From Bradyrhizobium algeriense (GTDB lineage Bacteria; Pseudomonadota; Alphaproteobacteria; Rhizobiales; Xanthobacteraceae), in NCBI RefSeq assembly GCF_003062295.1, contig NZ_PYCN01000004.1, positions 186,001 to 250,000 of the forward strand: a stretch of 64,000 bases of DNA, written 5' to 3'. This document shows positions 8,799 through 16,156 of the stretch, piece by piece. The notes beneath the pieces are model-generated. The model saw only the letters and a list, made by a program, of their open reading frames with translations. It was not told the origin of the DNA and did no database searches. The stretch's first letter is position 1. Each line of letters starts with the position of its first letter. The position numbers and the translations under genes were made by a program.

Positions 8799-9170
8799 AT
8801 GTCGACGACGAACGGTGAAGCCGCGGCGAAAAATCCGACCGACAAAGCGACCTATGAACGCCTGCAGAAGGATGTAATCGCCGTGAAAAACGATATCGCA
8901 GCCCTGACCGAGCAGATCACCGATGCGTTGAACAATTTTGCCGGCAGCGCCTCCAAACAGGCGCGGCGCGGCTACAAGCAGGCGCGCGTCAATGCGGAAC
9001 AGGCTGTGGAGGATGTGTCCGAACGCGGCAGCGCGATGATGGATGCCGCTCAAGACGCAGCCTCGTCCATCGAGGAGACGCTGGAAGACGCCATTACGCA
9101 GCGTCCGCTGGCAGCCGTGGGCCTCGCGCTCGGCATAGGCTTGCTGATCGGCTTGACGTGGCGCAGGTAG
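8799..9170 (+). CDS. DUF883 (YqjD/ElaB-like) membrane-anchored protein
   Basis: A 123-aa protein with a long amphipathic, probably coiled-coil region (about 20-95) and a single C-terminal membrane anchor (PLAAVGLALGIGLLIGLTWR). This is the layout of the DUF883/YqjD/ElaB family, whose E. coli members are stationary-phase inner-membrane proteins that bind ribosomes. It has its own EcfG promoter at 8738-8762 and is followed in the same direction by a YqjE/holin-like gene, echoing the yqjD-yqjE pairing of enterobacteria. Confidence 0.88.
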   Translation: MSTTNGEAAAKNPTDKATYERLQKDVIAVKNDIAALTEQITDALNNFAGSASKQARRGYKQARVNAEQAVEDVSERGSAMMDAAQDAASSIEETLEDAITQRPLAAVGLALGIGLLIGLTWRR

Positions 9171-9280
9171 TTTTGGGGCAGGTAGTCCTGGATCCGGGCG
9201 CACATCGCTAATAATGGTGCGCCGCGTGGTTTGTTGCGCTGTTGTTTTCAGGTCGAGGTGTTTCAGATCGAGGCTTGGCC

Positions 9281-9733
9281 ATGTTTCAGCGATGGATTGA
9301 CGATTTCAAGAATTCGGCCAGCAGCACGCTGCGGCTGACATCGCTGGCGGCAGCCGCGGCGATGGCGTTGCTCATCACCGCCGCATTTCTGTGCGCCGCT
9401 GCCTTCGTGTTCGTTCTGCAAAATTACGGCCCGGTGCAGGCCTGCCTGACCGGCGCGGGCTTCTTCTTCGTGGTCACTCTGATCGCGGCCGGTTGCTACA
9501 TGGTCCGCAAGAAGCAGATCGAGGCGCGCGCCGAACTGGCGGCGAAGATGGCAAAATCCACCGCGCAGACCGTGCTGTCCGATCCGATGCTGGTTGCGGC
9601 CGGCATCCAGGTGATCCGCGCCGTCGGCGTCAAGAAGCTGATCCCGATCCTTGCGGTCGGCGGGCTGGCGCTGGGATTTCTCGCCAGCCGCGCCAATGCG
9701 AGCGGCAGTACCAGCGAAGCACCGGCGGAGTAG
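9281..9733 (+). CDS. Phage-holin-superfamily / YqjE-like membrane protein
   Basis: A 150-aa protein with two membrane helices near residues 20-65 (around LAAAAAMALLITAAFLCAAA), a basic amphipathic middle region, and a short hydrophobic C-terminal segment (LIPILAVGGLALGFLASR). The arrangement fits the holin-superfamily III / YqjE family of stress-associated envelope proteins, not a lytic phage holin, since no phage genes surround it. ATG at 9281 has GAGG upstream and gives a sensible N-terminus; the longer frame from 9242 adds unrelated residues. Probably co-transcribed with the DUF883 gene 110 bp upstream from the EcfG promoter. Confidence 0.8.
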   Translation: MFQRWIDDFKNSASSTLRLTSLAAAAAMALLITAAFLCAAAFVFVLQNYGPVQACLTGAGFFFVVTLIAAGCYMVRKKQIEARAELAAKMAKSTAQTVLSDPMLVAAGIQVIRAVGVKKLIPILAVGGLALGFLASRANASGSTSEAPAE

Positions 9734-9964
9734 GACGACGGAAGATTTCAGGTGTGATTGACGAGCCGACATAAATCCGCGATCTCGCGGCGCATTGCGC
9801 CCGAGGTTTGCGGAATATTTTTGCGAGAAGAGCTGGACAGGTTTTTACTGATTTGCCCGTCGTGTTGATTTGTTGCAAGTGAGCGTCGAGATTGTGCTTG
9901 CGCGCAAAGCAAATCAGTTCGCAGTCCGTAGATGGGGTAACGGCTTCGCGACACCGTGGCGCGA
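9734..9964. other. Intergenic region without recognisable gene
   Basis: 231 bp between convergent genes. A small palindromic stretch lies near 9898-9913 (TGCTTGCGCGCAAAGCA). No convincing terminator, promoter or coding frame is visible. Confidence 0.5.
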
Positions 9965-10390
9965 TCAGGTCACGCAGCGGCCGGGCTGAAGCAGTTTTGC
10001 GACCTCGGTCAAAACACTGACCGGCGGTTCGCAGGCTACCGTCATCTTCTTCGTCGGGCCGGGCTTGGCCGGCGCCGGTGCCGGCGGGCGGTTCCGCGCC
10101 TCGTCCTGGACTACGGGCTCTTGGGCCACCGGCGCCTGGACCACGGGAACCCGTACCACCACCGACGTATCGTCGAGGCCGACGCTGCGGATCGTAATCG
10201 TGTCGCTCTGGCCTGACGCAGCTCTGGGCGCCGCGCGGTCGGCCTTGGCGGCGCGGTTGATGTCGGTTGCGGGTGCAGTCGCGGCGAGTTGCCGACGGCC
10301 GGTGAGGTCATGGCCTGACGCGAGCTGGAAGGCGCCAAATGTCGCGGTAATGGCGAGAGCAGCTAAAATTGCTTTGAAAATCTGTGACAT
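9965..10390 (-). CDS. Secreted protein of unknown function
   Basis: A 141-aa protein with an N-terminal hydrophobic export signal (IFKAILAALAITATFGAFQL), a low-complexity alanine/proline/valine-rich middle (VPVVQAPVAQEPVVQ, PPAPAPAKPG) and a short conserved-looking C-terminus (MTVACEPPVSVLTEVAKLLQ, then PGRCVT) with two cysteines that could form a disulfide. I recognise the C-terminal CEPPVS...LQPGRC pattern as recurring in small exported rhizobial proteins but know no function. No EcfG site was found in front of it. Confidence 0.75.
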   Translation of the reverse strand: MSQIFKAILAALAITATFGAFQLASGHDLTGRRQLAATAPATDINRAAKADRAAPRAASGQSDTITIRSVGLDDTSVVVRVPVVQAPVAQEPVVQDEARNRPPAPAPAKPGPTKKMTVACEPPVSVLTEVAKLLQPGRCVT

Positions 10391-10461
10391 GCCGGTTTTT
10401 CCCTCGCCCTATGGCGATCACGGACACAACCCGAACCGAGCCGAAGGGGGTCCGGCGCTTG

Positions 10462-10616
10462 TTGATCACTTAACCGTGTACGAAAAATATTTGCGGCACC
10501 ATGGAACGACTCCAGGGGGCTCGGAGTCATCCCGGCAGCCGGTTATTCCCCCTGCCCCATTGACCGGCGACGTAGGGTGCGACCGTGGTGATGCCGGTCG
10601 CACCCTGCTTTTTTGA
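10462..10616 (+). ncRNA. Candidate small RNA ending in an orphan terminator
   Basis: No plus-strand gene lies upstream, yet a strong plus-strand terminator sits at 10574-10616. A possible sigma70-like -35 (TTGATC, 10462-10467) lies upstream of an A/T-rich stretch (10483-10492), which would give a transcript of about 115-120 nt. It could fold a first hairpin (GACTCC 10508-10513 with GGAGTC 10523-10528) before the terminator. Only 20-codon frames occur in it. The boundaries and promoter are guesses; the terminator is the solid part. Confidence 0.35.
10574..10616 (+). terminator. Orphan intrinsic terminator, plus strand
   Basis: Perfect 12-bp stem AGGGTGCGACCG (10574-10585) / CGGTCGCACCCT (10595-10606) with a 9-nt loop, then GC and six T. 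Both flanking genes are on the minus strand, so it terminates no annotated gene. Confidence 0.85.
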
Positions 10617-10636
10617 TGAGTCAGCTTCTCAAATTC

Positions 10637-11248
10637 TCAAGGCGCCAGCTTCCTCAAAGCGCGTTCCAGCAGGTCCAGCCGGTCCTGGCCCCAGAAGATC
10701 TCGCCCGAAGGCAGCACGTAGCTCGGTGCACCGAAGACGCCCGCGCTCAAGGCTTCCTGCGTGAACTTCTCATACAGCGCGTCGAGTTCAGCGTCTGAAG
10801 GCCCGCTTGCGCGCAACTCCGCCGCGTCGAGACCGGCGCGCTCGGCGGCCAGCGCAATCGTCGTGGGGTCAGCGAGCGTTTCCTCGCGTTCCCACAGCGC
10901 ACGCCCGAGCTCAAGCGACAGCCTGTGGGCATTCTTGCCCTGCAGCCTGGCCGCGATGACCAGGCGGACCGCCGCGGCGTCGTCGCAGGGGAAATGTTTC
11001 GGCTCGAGATTGATGGGAGCGCTCCGCACCTCGCGCCAGCGCTTCAACTCCATCATCCGGTAGGCGCGCCGCTGCGGCGAGCGCTTCGGCAGGGGTAGCC
11101 CGCCGGTCTGCTCAAAGATCGGTCCGAACTTGCAGGGCTTGATGTTGACGGTCGCGCCGTTGCGCTCCGCAATCTCGGCGAACGGCGCGCTGCCGAGGTA
11201 GGTCCATGGCGAGTTGAGCGACAGGTAGTAGTCGATGGTAACCGGCAT
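10637..11248 (-). CDS. 2-hydroxychromene-2-carboxylate isomerase-like (DsbA/kappa-GST family)
   Basis: Cytosolic 203-aa thioredoxin-fold protein of the HCCA-isomerase/kappa-GST group. These are glutathione-dependent isomerases of aromatic degradation, or related stress-linked GSTs. The N-terminal strand leads into LSLNSPWTYLG, where a serine replaces the DsbA cysteine, as in HCCA isomerases. The C-terminal half has GVFGAPSYVLPSGEIFWGQD, the cis-proline loop and closing motif of this family. ATG at 11248 starts right at the family N-terminus (MPVTIDYYLS); 11 extra codons upstream are not supported. No aromatic-degradation genes are nearby, so the physiological substrate is unknown. Confidence 0.88.
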   Translation of the reverse strand: MPVTIDYYLSLNSPWTYLGSAPFAEIAERNGATVNIKPCKFGPIFEQTGGLPLPKRSPQRRAYRMMELKRWREVRSAPINLEPKHFPCDDAAAVRLVIAARLQGKNAHRLSLELGRALWEREETLADPTTIALAAERAGLDAAELRASGPSDAELDALYEKFTQEALSAGVFGAPSYVLPSGEIFWGQDRLDLLERALRKLAP

Positions 11249-11330
11249 AATCCGAGGTTTTTCCGTGCAGGCGGACGTCACGCAAGCGAACCTTGCGAGC
11301 GTATGCCAGCATACTCATGGCAGACCGCCT

Positions 11331-11567
11331 TCAGTGCAAGGCGTTCGTGATCTTGTGATCGAGATGACCGGTCTTGTAATCGCGGCGAAGCTGACTCAGC
11401 GATGTCTCGTTCAGGTAAGGCAAAGCCTCGCTCAGTTTGTCGGTTGGGGGATAACCGGCGGCAAAACTTTGCCCGTAAATCTTGCGCAATGTGCCGATGG
11501 GGGTGGCTCCGTGCTTGTGGCCGATTTCACCATCCTGCTTGCGGTTGTCGAGACCTGCCTTGCTCAT
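11331..11567 (-). CDS. Conserved hypothetical protein, 78 aa
   Basis: Small, polar, probably cytosolic protein beginning MSKAGLDNRKQDGEIGHKHG and ending in QLRRDYKTGHLDHKITNALH. There is no membrane segment or signal peptide. ATG at 11567 is supported by GGGAGAG about 5 nt upstream; a longer frame back to 11630 lacks a ribosome site. Similar small proteins with an IGHKHG segment occur in rhizobia, but I know no function. It stands alone between the MFS and isomerase genes on the same strand. Confidence 0.7.
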   Translation of the reverse strand: MSKAGLDNRKQDGEIGHKHGATPIGTLRKIYGQSFAAGYPPTDKLSEALPYLNETSLSQLRRDYKTGHLDHKITNALH

Positions 11568-11699
11568 GCCGCTCTCCCTTGTGCCGATGCTCAAGCATCC
11601 TCCCGCTGGGACGGAATGGCAATCGTGCACTGCAACCGGAATTAAAGCGGCTTGGCGCTCGGACCAGGCGGTACGGCGGGCAACTTTACCGGCGATTGA

Positions 11700-12974
11700 C
11701 TACCGTCTCGCCGCCCGCATCTCATCGCTCGGCTTCACATCCTGCGACCGGCTATAGATCGCGACCGCCGCGATCAGCACCAGCGTCAGCGTGCCGAACA
11801 GCGCGCGGTAAGCATCCTCGGTGCGCGCGCCGCTGGCCAGCGGCTCGAATGCGCCGATGATGATTCCGGACAGCGTCTGCATGCAGGCGACGCCGAGCAT
11901 CACTGAGGTGTTCATGGTCGAGATGCCGCGCCCGATCAGGCGATCCGGGAAGATGCCGCGGCCGTGCGTCATCACCATGGTGCTGGAGGCGGAGAAGAAG
12001 CCCATGGCGATGATGACGCCGACCGGCAGCCACACCGGCGGGTGCGAAAACAGCGCCAGCATCGCGAGCAGGACAATGATCACCAGCGTGCCGCCGATCG
12101 CGATGCCCTTGCGGGTGTCGAGCCGGCGGTCGAGCGGGCCGAAAGCGAGCATGCCGGCCTGGTAGGCGATCACGGCGCAGAGCAGGACGTTGCCGGCCGC
12201 GATCGGGCTCAACCCATGCACCTCGCGCAGGAATGCGCCGCCCCACAGACCCTGCACGGTGAAGGTGCAGGCATAGTTGCAGAAGTTCAGCGCCAGGATC
12301 GGCTTCAGGCGCGGGTTGCGCAGCACCTCGATCAGGCCGTTGAGCATCTCGCCGGGCGGCTCGACCTTGCGGCTCAGGAAGGGATGACCTGATGGCGCGT
12401 CGCGCACCACCAGCCAGATCGCGATCGTTGCAAGCGCCGTGAAGACGACGACGGCGCAGAACACCGCCCGCCAGCCGACCGCTTCCGATGCCCAGGCGAG
12501 CGGCGTGGTGGCGGCAAGGTTGCCGAGCAGGCCGATGGACAGCACCATGGCTGTCATCGTGGAGAAGCGGTCCGGCGGAAACCAGCGCGAGATCACCACC
12601 ATGCTGCCGATCAGCATCACGCCGCAGCCGGCGCCCATCAGGGCGCGGCCGGTCAACAGCACCGGCCAGCTCGGCGCCAGCGTGAACAGGGCGCCGCCGA
12701 GGCTGGCCACGATCAGCATGCCAACCACGGTATAGCGCGGCCCGAAGCGATCGAAGAAGAAGCCGCAGGGAATCTGCATCGCGGCGAAGCCGAAGAAGAA
12801 CGCCCCGGTCAGCGCCCCCAGCGCTTCCGGCCCGATGGCGCGGTCGCGCATCAAATCGAGACCGATGGTGACGTTGGAGGCGCGGAAAAAATGGCTGGCG
12901 ACATAGGCGGTGGCCATGGTCGCAACGATGATCAGGCCCCGGCGGTGGGGGAAAGGCCGCTCGGCGGACTGCAT
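11700..12974 (-). CDS. MFS transporter
   Basis: Inner-membrane major facilitator of 424 aa with about 12 hydrophobic helices. The loop-2/3 signature is visible as GFFFDRFGPRYTVVGMLIVA, and a helix-4 segment reads LTGRALMGAGCGVMLIGSM. The substrate is not predictable. The second half starts after the acidic/basic loop near residue 205 and has the weaker LDRRLDTRKGIAIGG loop expected between helices 8 and 9. No regulator or enzyme neighbour hints at a role. It is separated by over 300 bp from the next upstream feature. Confidence 0.92.
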   Translation of the reverse strand: MQSAERPFPHRRGLIIVATMATAYVASHFFRASNVTIGLDLMRDRAIGPEALGALTGAFFFGFAAMQIPCGFFFDRFGPRYTVVGMLIVASLGGALFTLAPSWPVLLTGRALMGAGCGVMLIGSMVVISRWFPPDRFSTMTAMVLSIGLLGNLAATTPLAWASEAVGWRAVFCAVVVFTALATIAIWLVVRDAPSGHPFLSRKVEPPGEMLNGLIEVLRNPRLKPILALNFCNYACTFTVQGLWGGAFLREVHGLSPIAAGNVLLCAVIAYQAGMLAFGPLDRRLDTRKGIAIGGTLVIIVLLAMLALFSHPPVWLPVGVIIAMGFFSASSTMVMTHGRGIFPDRLIGRGISTMNTSVMLGVACMQTLSGIIIGAFEPLASGARTEDAYRALFGTLTLVLIAAVAIYSRSQDVKPSDEMRAARR

Positions 12975-13120
12975 CGGTTAAAGGGACGTTTCCCGTTTAT
13001 TTTCTTGTTGCTGCAGCGACCCTATGCGGGCGTGGGGCGCAGTTCAACAAGCAATCCGGTCCATCGCGCCTTCCGCAAAGCCAACAACACGCCGGCGGGC
13101 GTCAACGCTGTTGGTGCGCG

Positions 13121-13156
13121 AAAAAAAATCCGGCGCGCAAGTGGGGCACGCCGGAT
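13121..13156 (-). terminator. Intrinsic terminator, minus strand
   Basis: On the minus strand the stem ATCCGGCG / CGCCGGAT (13149-13156 and 13129-13136) is followed by eight T (13128-13121). It is almost identical in sequence to the phyR terminator at 14785-14818. It ends whatever minus-strand transcript crosses 13157-13351, possibly that of the 41-aa gene. Confidence 0.85.
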
Positions 13157-13351
13157 CAGTCCGACCAGCTTTCAAATCGAGGCTGGTGGCCCGAGCCAGG
13201 GGGAGGTGCCTGGCCGCGAACACGGGTGTCGTCCACAATCGCCAGTCCCAGGTGAAGTCGCCGGGATTGGCGCTGAATCAGGAGAGAGGATCATAACGCC
13301 GGCTCAGTGAACCCGGGGTGAACTGGTTCACATGGCACGCTCAATCAGAAA
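13157..13351 (-). other. Transcribed-looking stretch before the 13121 terminator, no clear gene
   Basis: Several short frames overlap here on both strands and none has a supported start or codon pattern. It may be the 3' untranslated part of the 41-aa gene transcript or an RNA gene ending at the terminator. No family was recognised. Confidence 0.35.
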
Positions 13352-13477
13352 TCATTTCGCGAGGTCACCTGATCGTCGCTCGCGAACGAAAATTGCGGCG
13401 ACCGAGGTGACGAGGCAGGCGGCGCCGACGACCGGGAGGAAAGATCGACGATGCGCAGACAATTCGTAACATACATC
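13352..13477 (-). CDS. Candidate 41-aa single-span membrane protein
   Basis: Short gene read directly from the sequence: ATG at 13477, stop at 13352. It encodes MYVTNCLRIVDLFLPVVGAA followed by CLVTSVAAIFVRERRSGDLAK, a single hydrophobic helix with a positively charged C-terminal tail. GAGGCAGG immediately precedes the start. No homologous family was recognised. It lies upstream of the minus-strand terminator at 13121-13156. Support is moderate: a plausible ribosome site, a coherent membrane helix and a following terminator, but short length. Confidence 0.45.
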   Translation of the reverse strand, partial: DVCYELSAHRRSFLPVVGAACLVTSVAAIFVRERRSGDLAK

Positions 13478-13722
13478 CTGCCTCGACGTGACGACATTAC
13501 GATCCGCGCGCGCCATGCTCAATTGTACCGAGGTAAGTGGCCCATATCGAAACGGATGAACCGGCTATACGAAGGTTTATGAGCCCGGCTTTGCGCAGCG
13601 GAACCGGGTACGCTCGACACGGCGCAGACGTGGAGGAAATTCGCTCCGCAACAATGGTGTTGTTGCCACCCAGCCCACTCGCAAGCGGCAGAGGGCACAG
13701 TGGCGGCGAAACAGGCGGCCCT

Positions 13723-14721
13723 TCACTGAGCGAACGTATTCCGACGGCGATGCAAAAAGCGTTTCAGCGATTTCCATGCAGGCGCGAAGACAAATCCGAC
13801 GACCGGAATCGATACGGCGCCGACCAGCAGGCCTATCGCGCCGGACATGGCGGCCTCGACCGCCCATTCGAGGATCGCGGCGAGCGGCGGGAATGCGTGG
13901 GCCACGGCTTCGGCAGCAGCCTTGACGGCATGGTGGATTGACGGCGGACCGTAGACCTCGACGCCATGCAGAATGATGCCGCCGCCAACCCAGATCATGG
14001 CGGCAGTGCCGACCACGCTCAGAATCTTCAGAAGCACGGGCATGCCGCGAACGATGCCGCGTCCGAACGCGCGGCCCATGGCCGAGGCGTGATCGTTCCG
14101 CGCCAGCGCCACACCGAAATCGTCGGCCTTCACGATCAGCGCCACCACGCCATACACGGCGACCGTGATTCCGATCGCCACGACCGCCAGCACAAGCGCC
14201 TGCTTCCAGATGCTCCCCACCGGGAGGGCCGCCAGCGTGATCGCCATGATCTCGGCCGAGAGGATGAAGTCGGTCTTGATCGCGCTTGCGACCTTCTCGT
14301 CTTCGACCGACTGCGCGTTCAACGAGACCGTGCCGAGCTGGGCTTCGTGCTGGTGCGCCTGATGGGGCATGACGGCCTCAAGCACCTTCTCCACCCCTTC
14401 GTAGCAGAGATAGGCGCCGCCCAGCATCAGCAGCGGCGTAATCGTCCAGGGAAGGAAGTAGCTGAGCACCAGGGCCGCGGGGAGCAGGACCAGGAGCTTG
14501 TTGCGCAGCGAACCCGTTGCGATCTTCCCGACAATGGGAAGTTCGCGCTTCGGCTCGAACCCGATCACGTAACCGGGCGTGACGGCGGTATCGTCGATGA
14601 CGACACCTGCCGCCTTCGCACCCGCTTTGGCAGCCTGGCTGGCCACATCATCGAGGGACGCTGCAGCCACCTTGGCGATACCAGCGATATCGTCGAGAAG
14701 GCCGATCAACCCGACACTCAT
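13723..14721 (-). CDS. DUF808 (YedI-like) membrane protein
   Basis: Inner-membrane protein of 332 aa, DUF808/YedI family, function unknown. The conserved opening GLIGLLDDIAGIAKVAAASL and following DDVASQAAKAGAKAAGVVID are diagnostic. The GSLRNKLLVLLPAALVLSYF block begins the membrane region, which has about eight helices. An EDEKVASAIKTDFILSAEI segment is typical of the family. ATG at 14721 starts at the family N-terminus; the frame extends five codons further upstream. It lies between phyR and small gene 13352 on the same strand but is separated from phyR by a terminator. Confidence 0.9.
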   Translation of the reverse strand: MSVGLIGLLDDIAGIAKVAAASLDDVASQAAKAGAKAAGVVIDDTAVTPGYVIGFEPKRELPIVGKIATGSLRNKLLVLLPAALVLSYFLPWTITPLLMLGGAYLCYEGVEKVLEAVMPHQAHQHEAQLGTVSLNAQSVEDEKVASAIKTDFILSAEIMAITLAALPVGSIWKQALVLAVVAIGITVAVYGVVALIVKADDFGVALARNDHASAMGRAFGRGIVRGMPVLLKILSVVGTAAMIWVGGGIILHGVEVYGPPSIHHAVKAAAEAVAHAFPPLAAILEWAVEAAMSGAIGLLVGAVSIPVVGFVFAPAWKSLKRFLHRRRNTFAQ

Positions 14722-14784
14722 CGATCCTTGCTCCACATCATCGGGAGGGTCGTCGCCGGGAGGACCGTAGCAGATTGGCCCAAC

Positions 14785-14818
14785 AAAAATCCGGCGCGCA
14801 GTGGGGAGCGCGCCGGAT
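14785..14818 (-). terminator. Intrinsic terminator of phyR
   Basis: On the minus strand an 11-bp stem ATCCGGCGCGC / GCGCGCCGGAT (14808-14818 with 14789-14799) is followed by TTTT within TTTTTG. It starts about 30 bp after the phyR stop. Confidence 0.88.
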
Positions 14819-14848
14819 CATTCCAAACTCTACGCTAACAGGCTTCGA

Positions 14849-15655
14849 TCAGCCCGTGGCGGCGCGCGGCGCGCGGTTGCGCGAGTTGCGCTGGAAGAAC
14901 AGCGCCTGGCTCGCAACCGCGGAGACCATCGCGGGCTGGAACGGTTTCGAGATCAGGAACGCCGGCTCGGGGCGTTCGCCGGTCAGGAAGCGCTCGGGGT
15001 AAGCGGTGATGAACACCACCGGCACCTCGAACACCTTCAACAACTCGTTGACCGCATCCAGGCCCGACGAGCCGTCGGCGAGCTGGATGTCGGCGAGGAT
15101 CAGGCCCGGCTTCTTGTTCTTGGCGAGCGCCACCGCATCGGCATGGGTGCGGGCAACGCCGATCACGTTGTGGCCGAGGTTCTTCACGAGGCTCTCGAGG
15201 TCCATCGCGATGAAGGTCTCGTCCTCGATGATCAGGACGTCGGTGGCGATTTCCGCCGCCATCTCGCGGCCGGCGGCATCCGTCAACGCGCGCGTCTCGG
15301 GGATGTCGGTATTGAGAATGAACGCCACCTCCTCCTCGGAGAAGCCTTCGAGGGAGAGCAGCAGGAACGCCTGCCGCGGCAGCGGCGTGATGTTCGACAG
15401 CCTGCGCTCCGGCGGCAACGCCAGCGTCGCGACGTCGGGGTTGTCGTTGAGCGCGACCGAATTCCATATCTGGGTGAACAGCTTGAACAGCCCGGCGCGC
15501 GGGCCATGCCGTTCGTCGAGCAGCGAGCCGTCCTGCAGCAGGGCCTCCAGCATGGCGGCCACATAGGCATCGCCCGAGGCCTGGTTTCCGGTCAGCGCAC
15601 GGGCATAGCGCCGCAACAGCGGCAGATGTTCAGCAACGAGCTGTGATCGGGACAT
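14849..15655 (-). CDS. phyR: General stress response regulator PhyR
   Basis: Anti-anti-sigma factor of the alphaproteobacterial general stress response. When phosphorylated it binds NepR through a sigma-factor mimic domain and frees EcfG. The sigma-like output domain comes first (about 1-130, with the region-4-like PLPRQAFLLLSLEGFSEEEV). A receiver domain follows (about 137-262), opening with VLIIEDETFIAM; its phospho-acceptor Asp is near residue 189 in LILADIQLADG. This inverted order is unique to PhyR. ATG at 15655 gives 268 aa, close to characterised PhyR proteins; ATGs at 15661 and 15694 are alternatives. Divergent from nepR-ecfG, as in other Bradyrhizobium. Confidence 0.97.
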   Translation of the reverse strand: MSRSQLVAEHLPLLRRYARALTGNQASGDAYVAAMLEALLQDGSLLDERHGPRAGLFKLFTQIWNSVALNDNPDVATLALPPERRLSNITPLPRQAFLLLSLEGFSEEEVAFILNTDIPETRALTDAAGREMAAEIATDVLIIEDETFIAMDLESLVKNLGHNVIGVARTHADAVALAKNKKPGLILADIQLADGSSGLDAVNELLKVFEVPVVFITAYPERFLTGERPEPAFLISKPFQPAMVSAVASQALFFQRNSRNRAPRAATG

Positions 15656-15837
15656 CCCCATTTCATCCTTATCCTGGGCCGTATCCTTGGCCATACTTAG
15701 GGTCTCAGCCGGGCGGACGTAACCTTATGCGCCCGATCGGGCGTCAATTTTAGTTTCGGCGGGGGGACCCCGGTTCCCCTGTCACCCCCGACTACTCACG
15801 TAGGGCAAAAAAGTTCCAGAAAAAGTTCCGGGATTTC

Positions 15838-15862
15838 GGAACCTTCCGCACGTATTCGCATT
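15838..15862 (+). promoter_or_regulatory. Possible EcfG-type promoter of nepR-ecfG
   Basis: GGAAC (15838-15842), a 16-nt spacer and CATT (15859-15862), one mismatch from the CGTT -10. The -35 forms one half of an inverted repeat GTTCCG-N6-CGGAAC (15825-15842). Positive autoregulation of nepR-ecfG is known in this system, but this site is imperfect. Confidence 0.5.
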
Positions 15863-15958
15863 AGCCTTCAACCTACAACGCGGCAGCCTAGGGCCCAATT
15901 TCGAGGTAACCTCTTGAAACCACAGAGACTTAACTCTCGGGGAAGCGTGGATCAGACC

Positions 15959-16156
15959 ATGAAGGAAGTAAAGAAGCAGGGCGGGCTTAACGCCGAGATT
16001 CAATCCAGGATCGGGCACCAGCTTCGCGCCATGTACGACGACGTGGTCCGACAGGGTGTGCCGGACCGCTTTGCGGAGCTGATCCGGAAGCTCGATGGGC
16101 CGGAGGCGGCGGCGGCCCAGATCGACGACCCAGCAAAAAACGACGGGAGGGACTAA
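15959..16156 (+). CDS. nepR: Anti-sigma factor NepR
   Basis: Small (65 aa) anti-sigma factor that sequesters EcfG until phosphorylated PhyR binds it. The family core is clear: IGHQLRAMYDDVVRQGVP followed by DRFAELIRKLD, the two helices that wrap around the sigma or sigma-mimic domain, between short disordered ends. ATG at 15959 gives the family length; a TTG at 15914 with GAGG upstream would add 15 residues and cannot be excluded. Its stop overlaps the ecfG start (TAATG), implying translational coupling and matched amounts of sigma and anti-sigma. Confidence 0.95.
   Translation: MKEVKKQGGLNAEIQSRIGHQLRAMYDDVVRQGVPDRFAELIRKLDGPEAAAAQIDDPAKNDGRD

Noticed and set aside
9281..9733. Lytic phage holin
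   Set aside because: Only fold-level resemblance; no endolysin, portal, terminase or integrase genes nearby, and it pairs with a DUF883 gene as in yqjD-yqjE.
13024..13310. Overlapping plus-strand frames around 13024-13310
   Set aside because: They run through the minus-strand terminator in antisense and have no start signals.
15773..15829. Minus-strand GGAAC elements that could serve phyR
   Set aside because: GGAAC occurs at 15777-15773, 15817-15813 and 15829-15825 on the minus strand, but none has CGTT at 16 or 17 nt.
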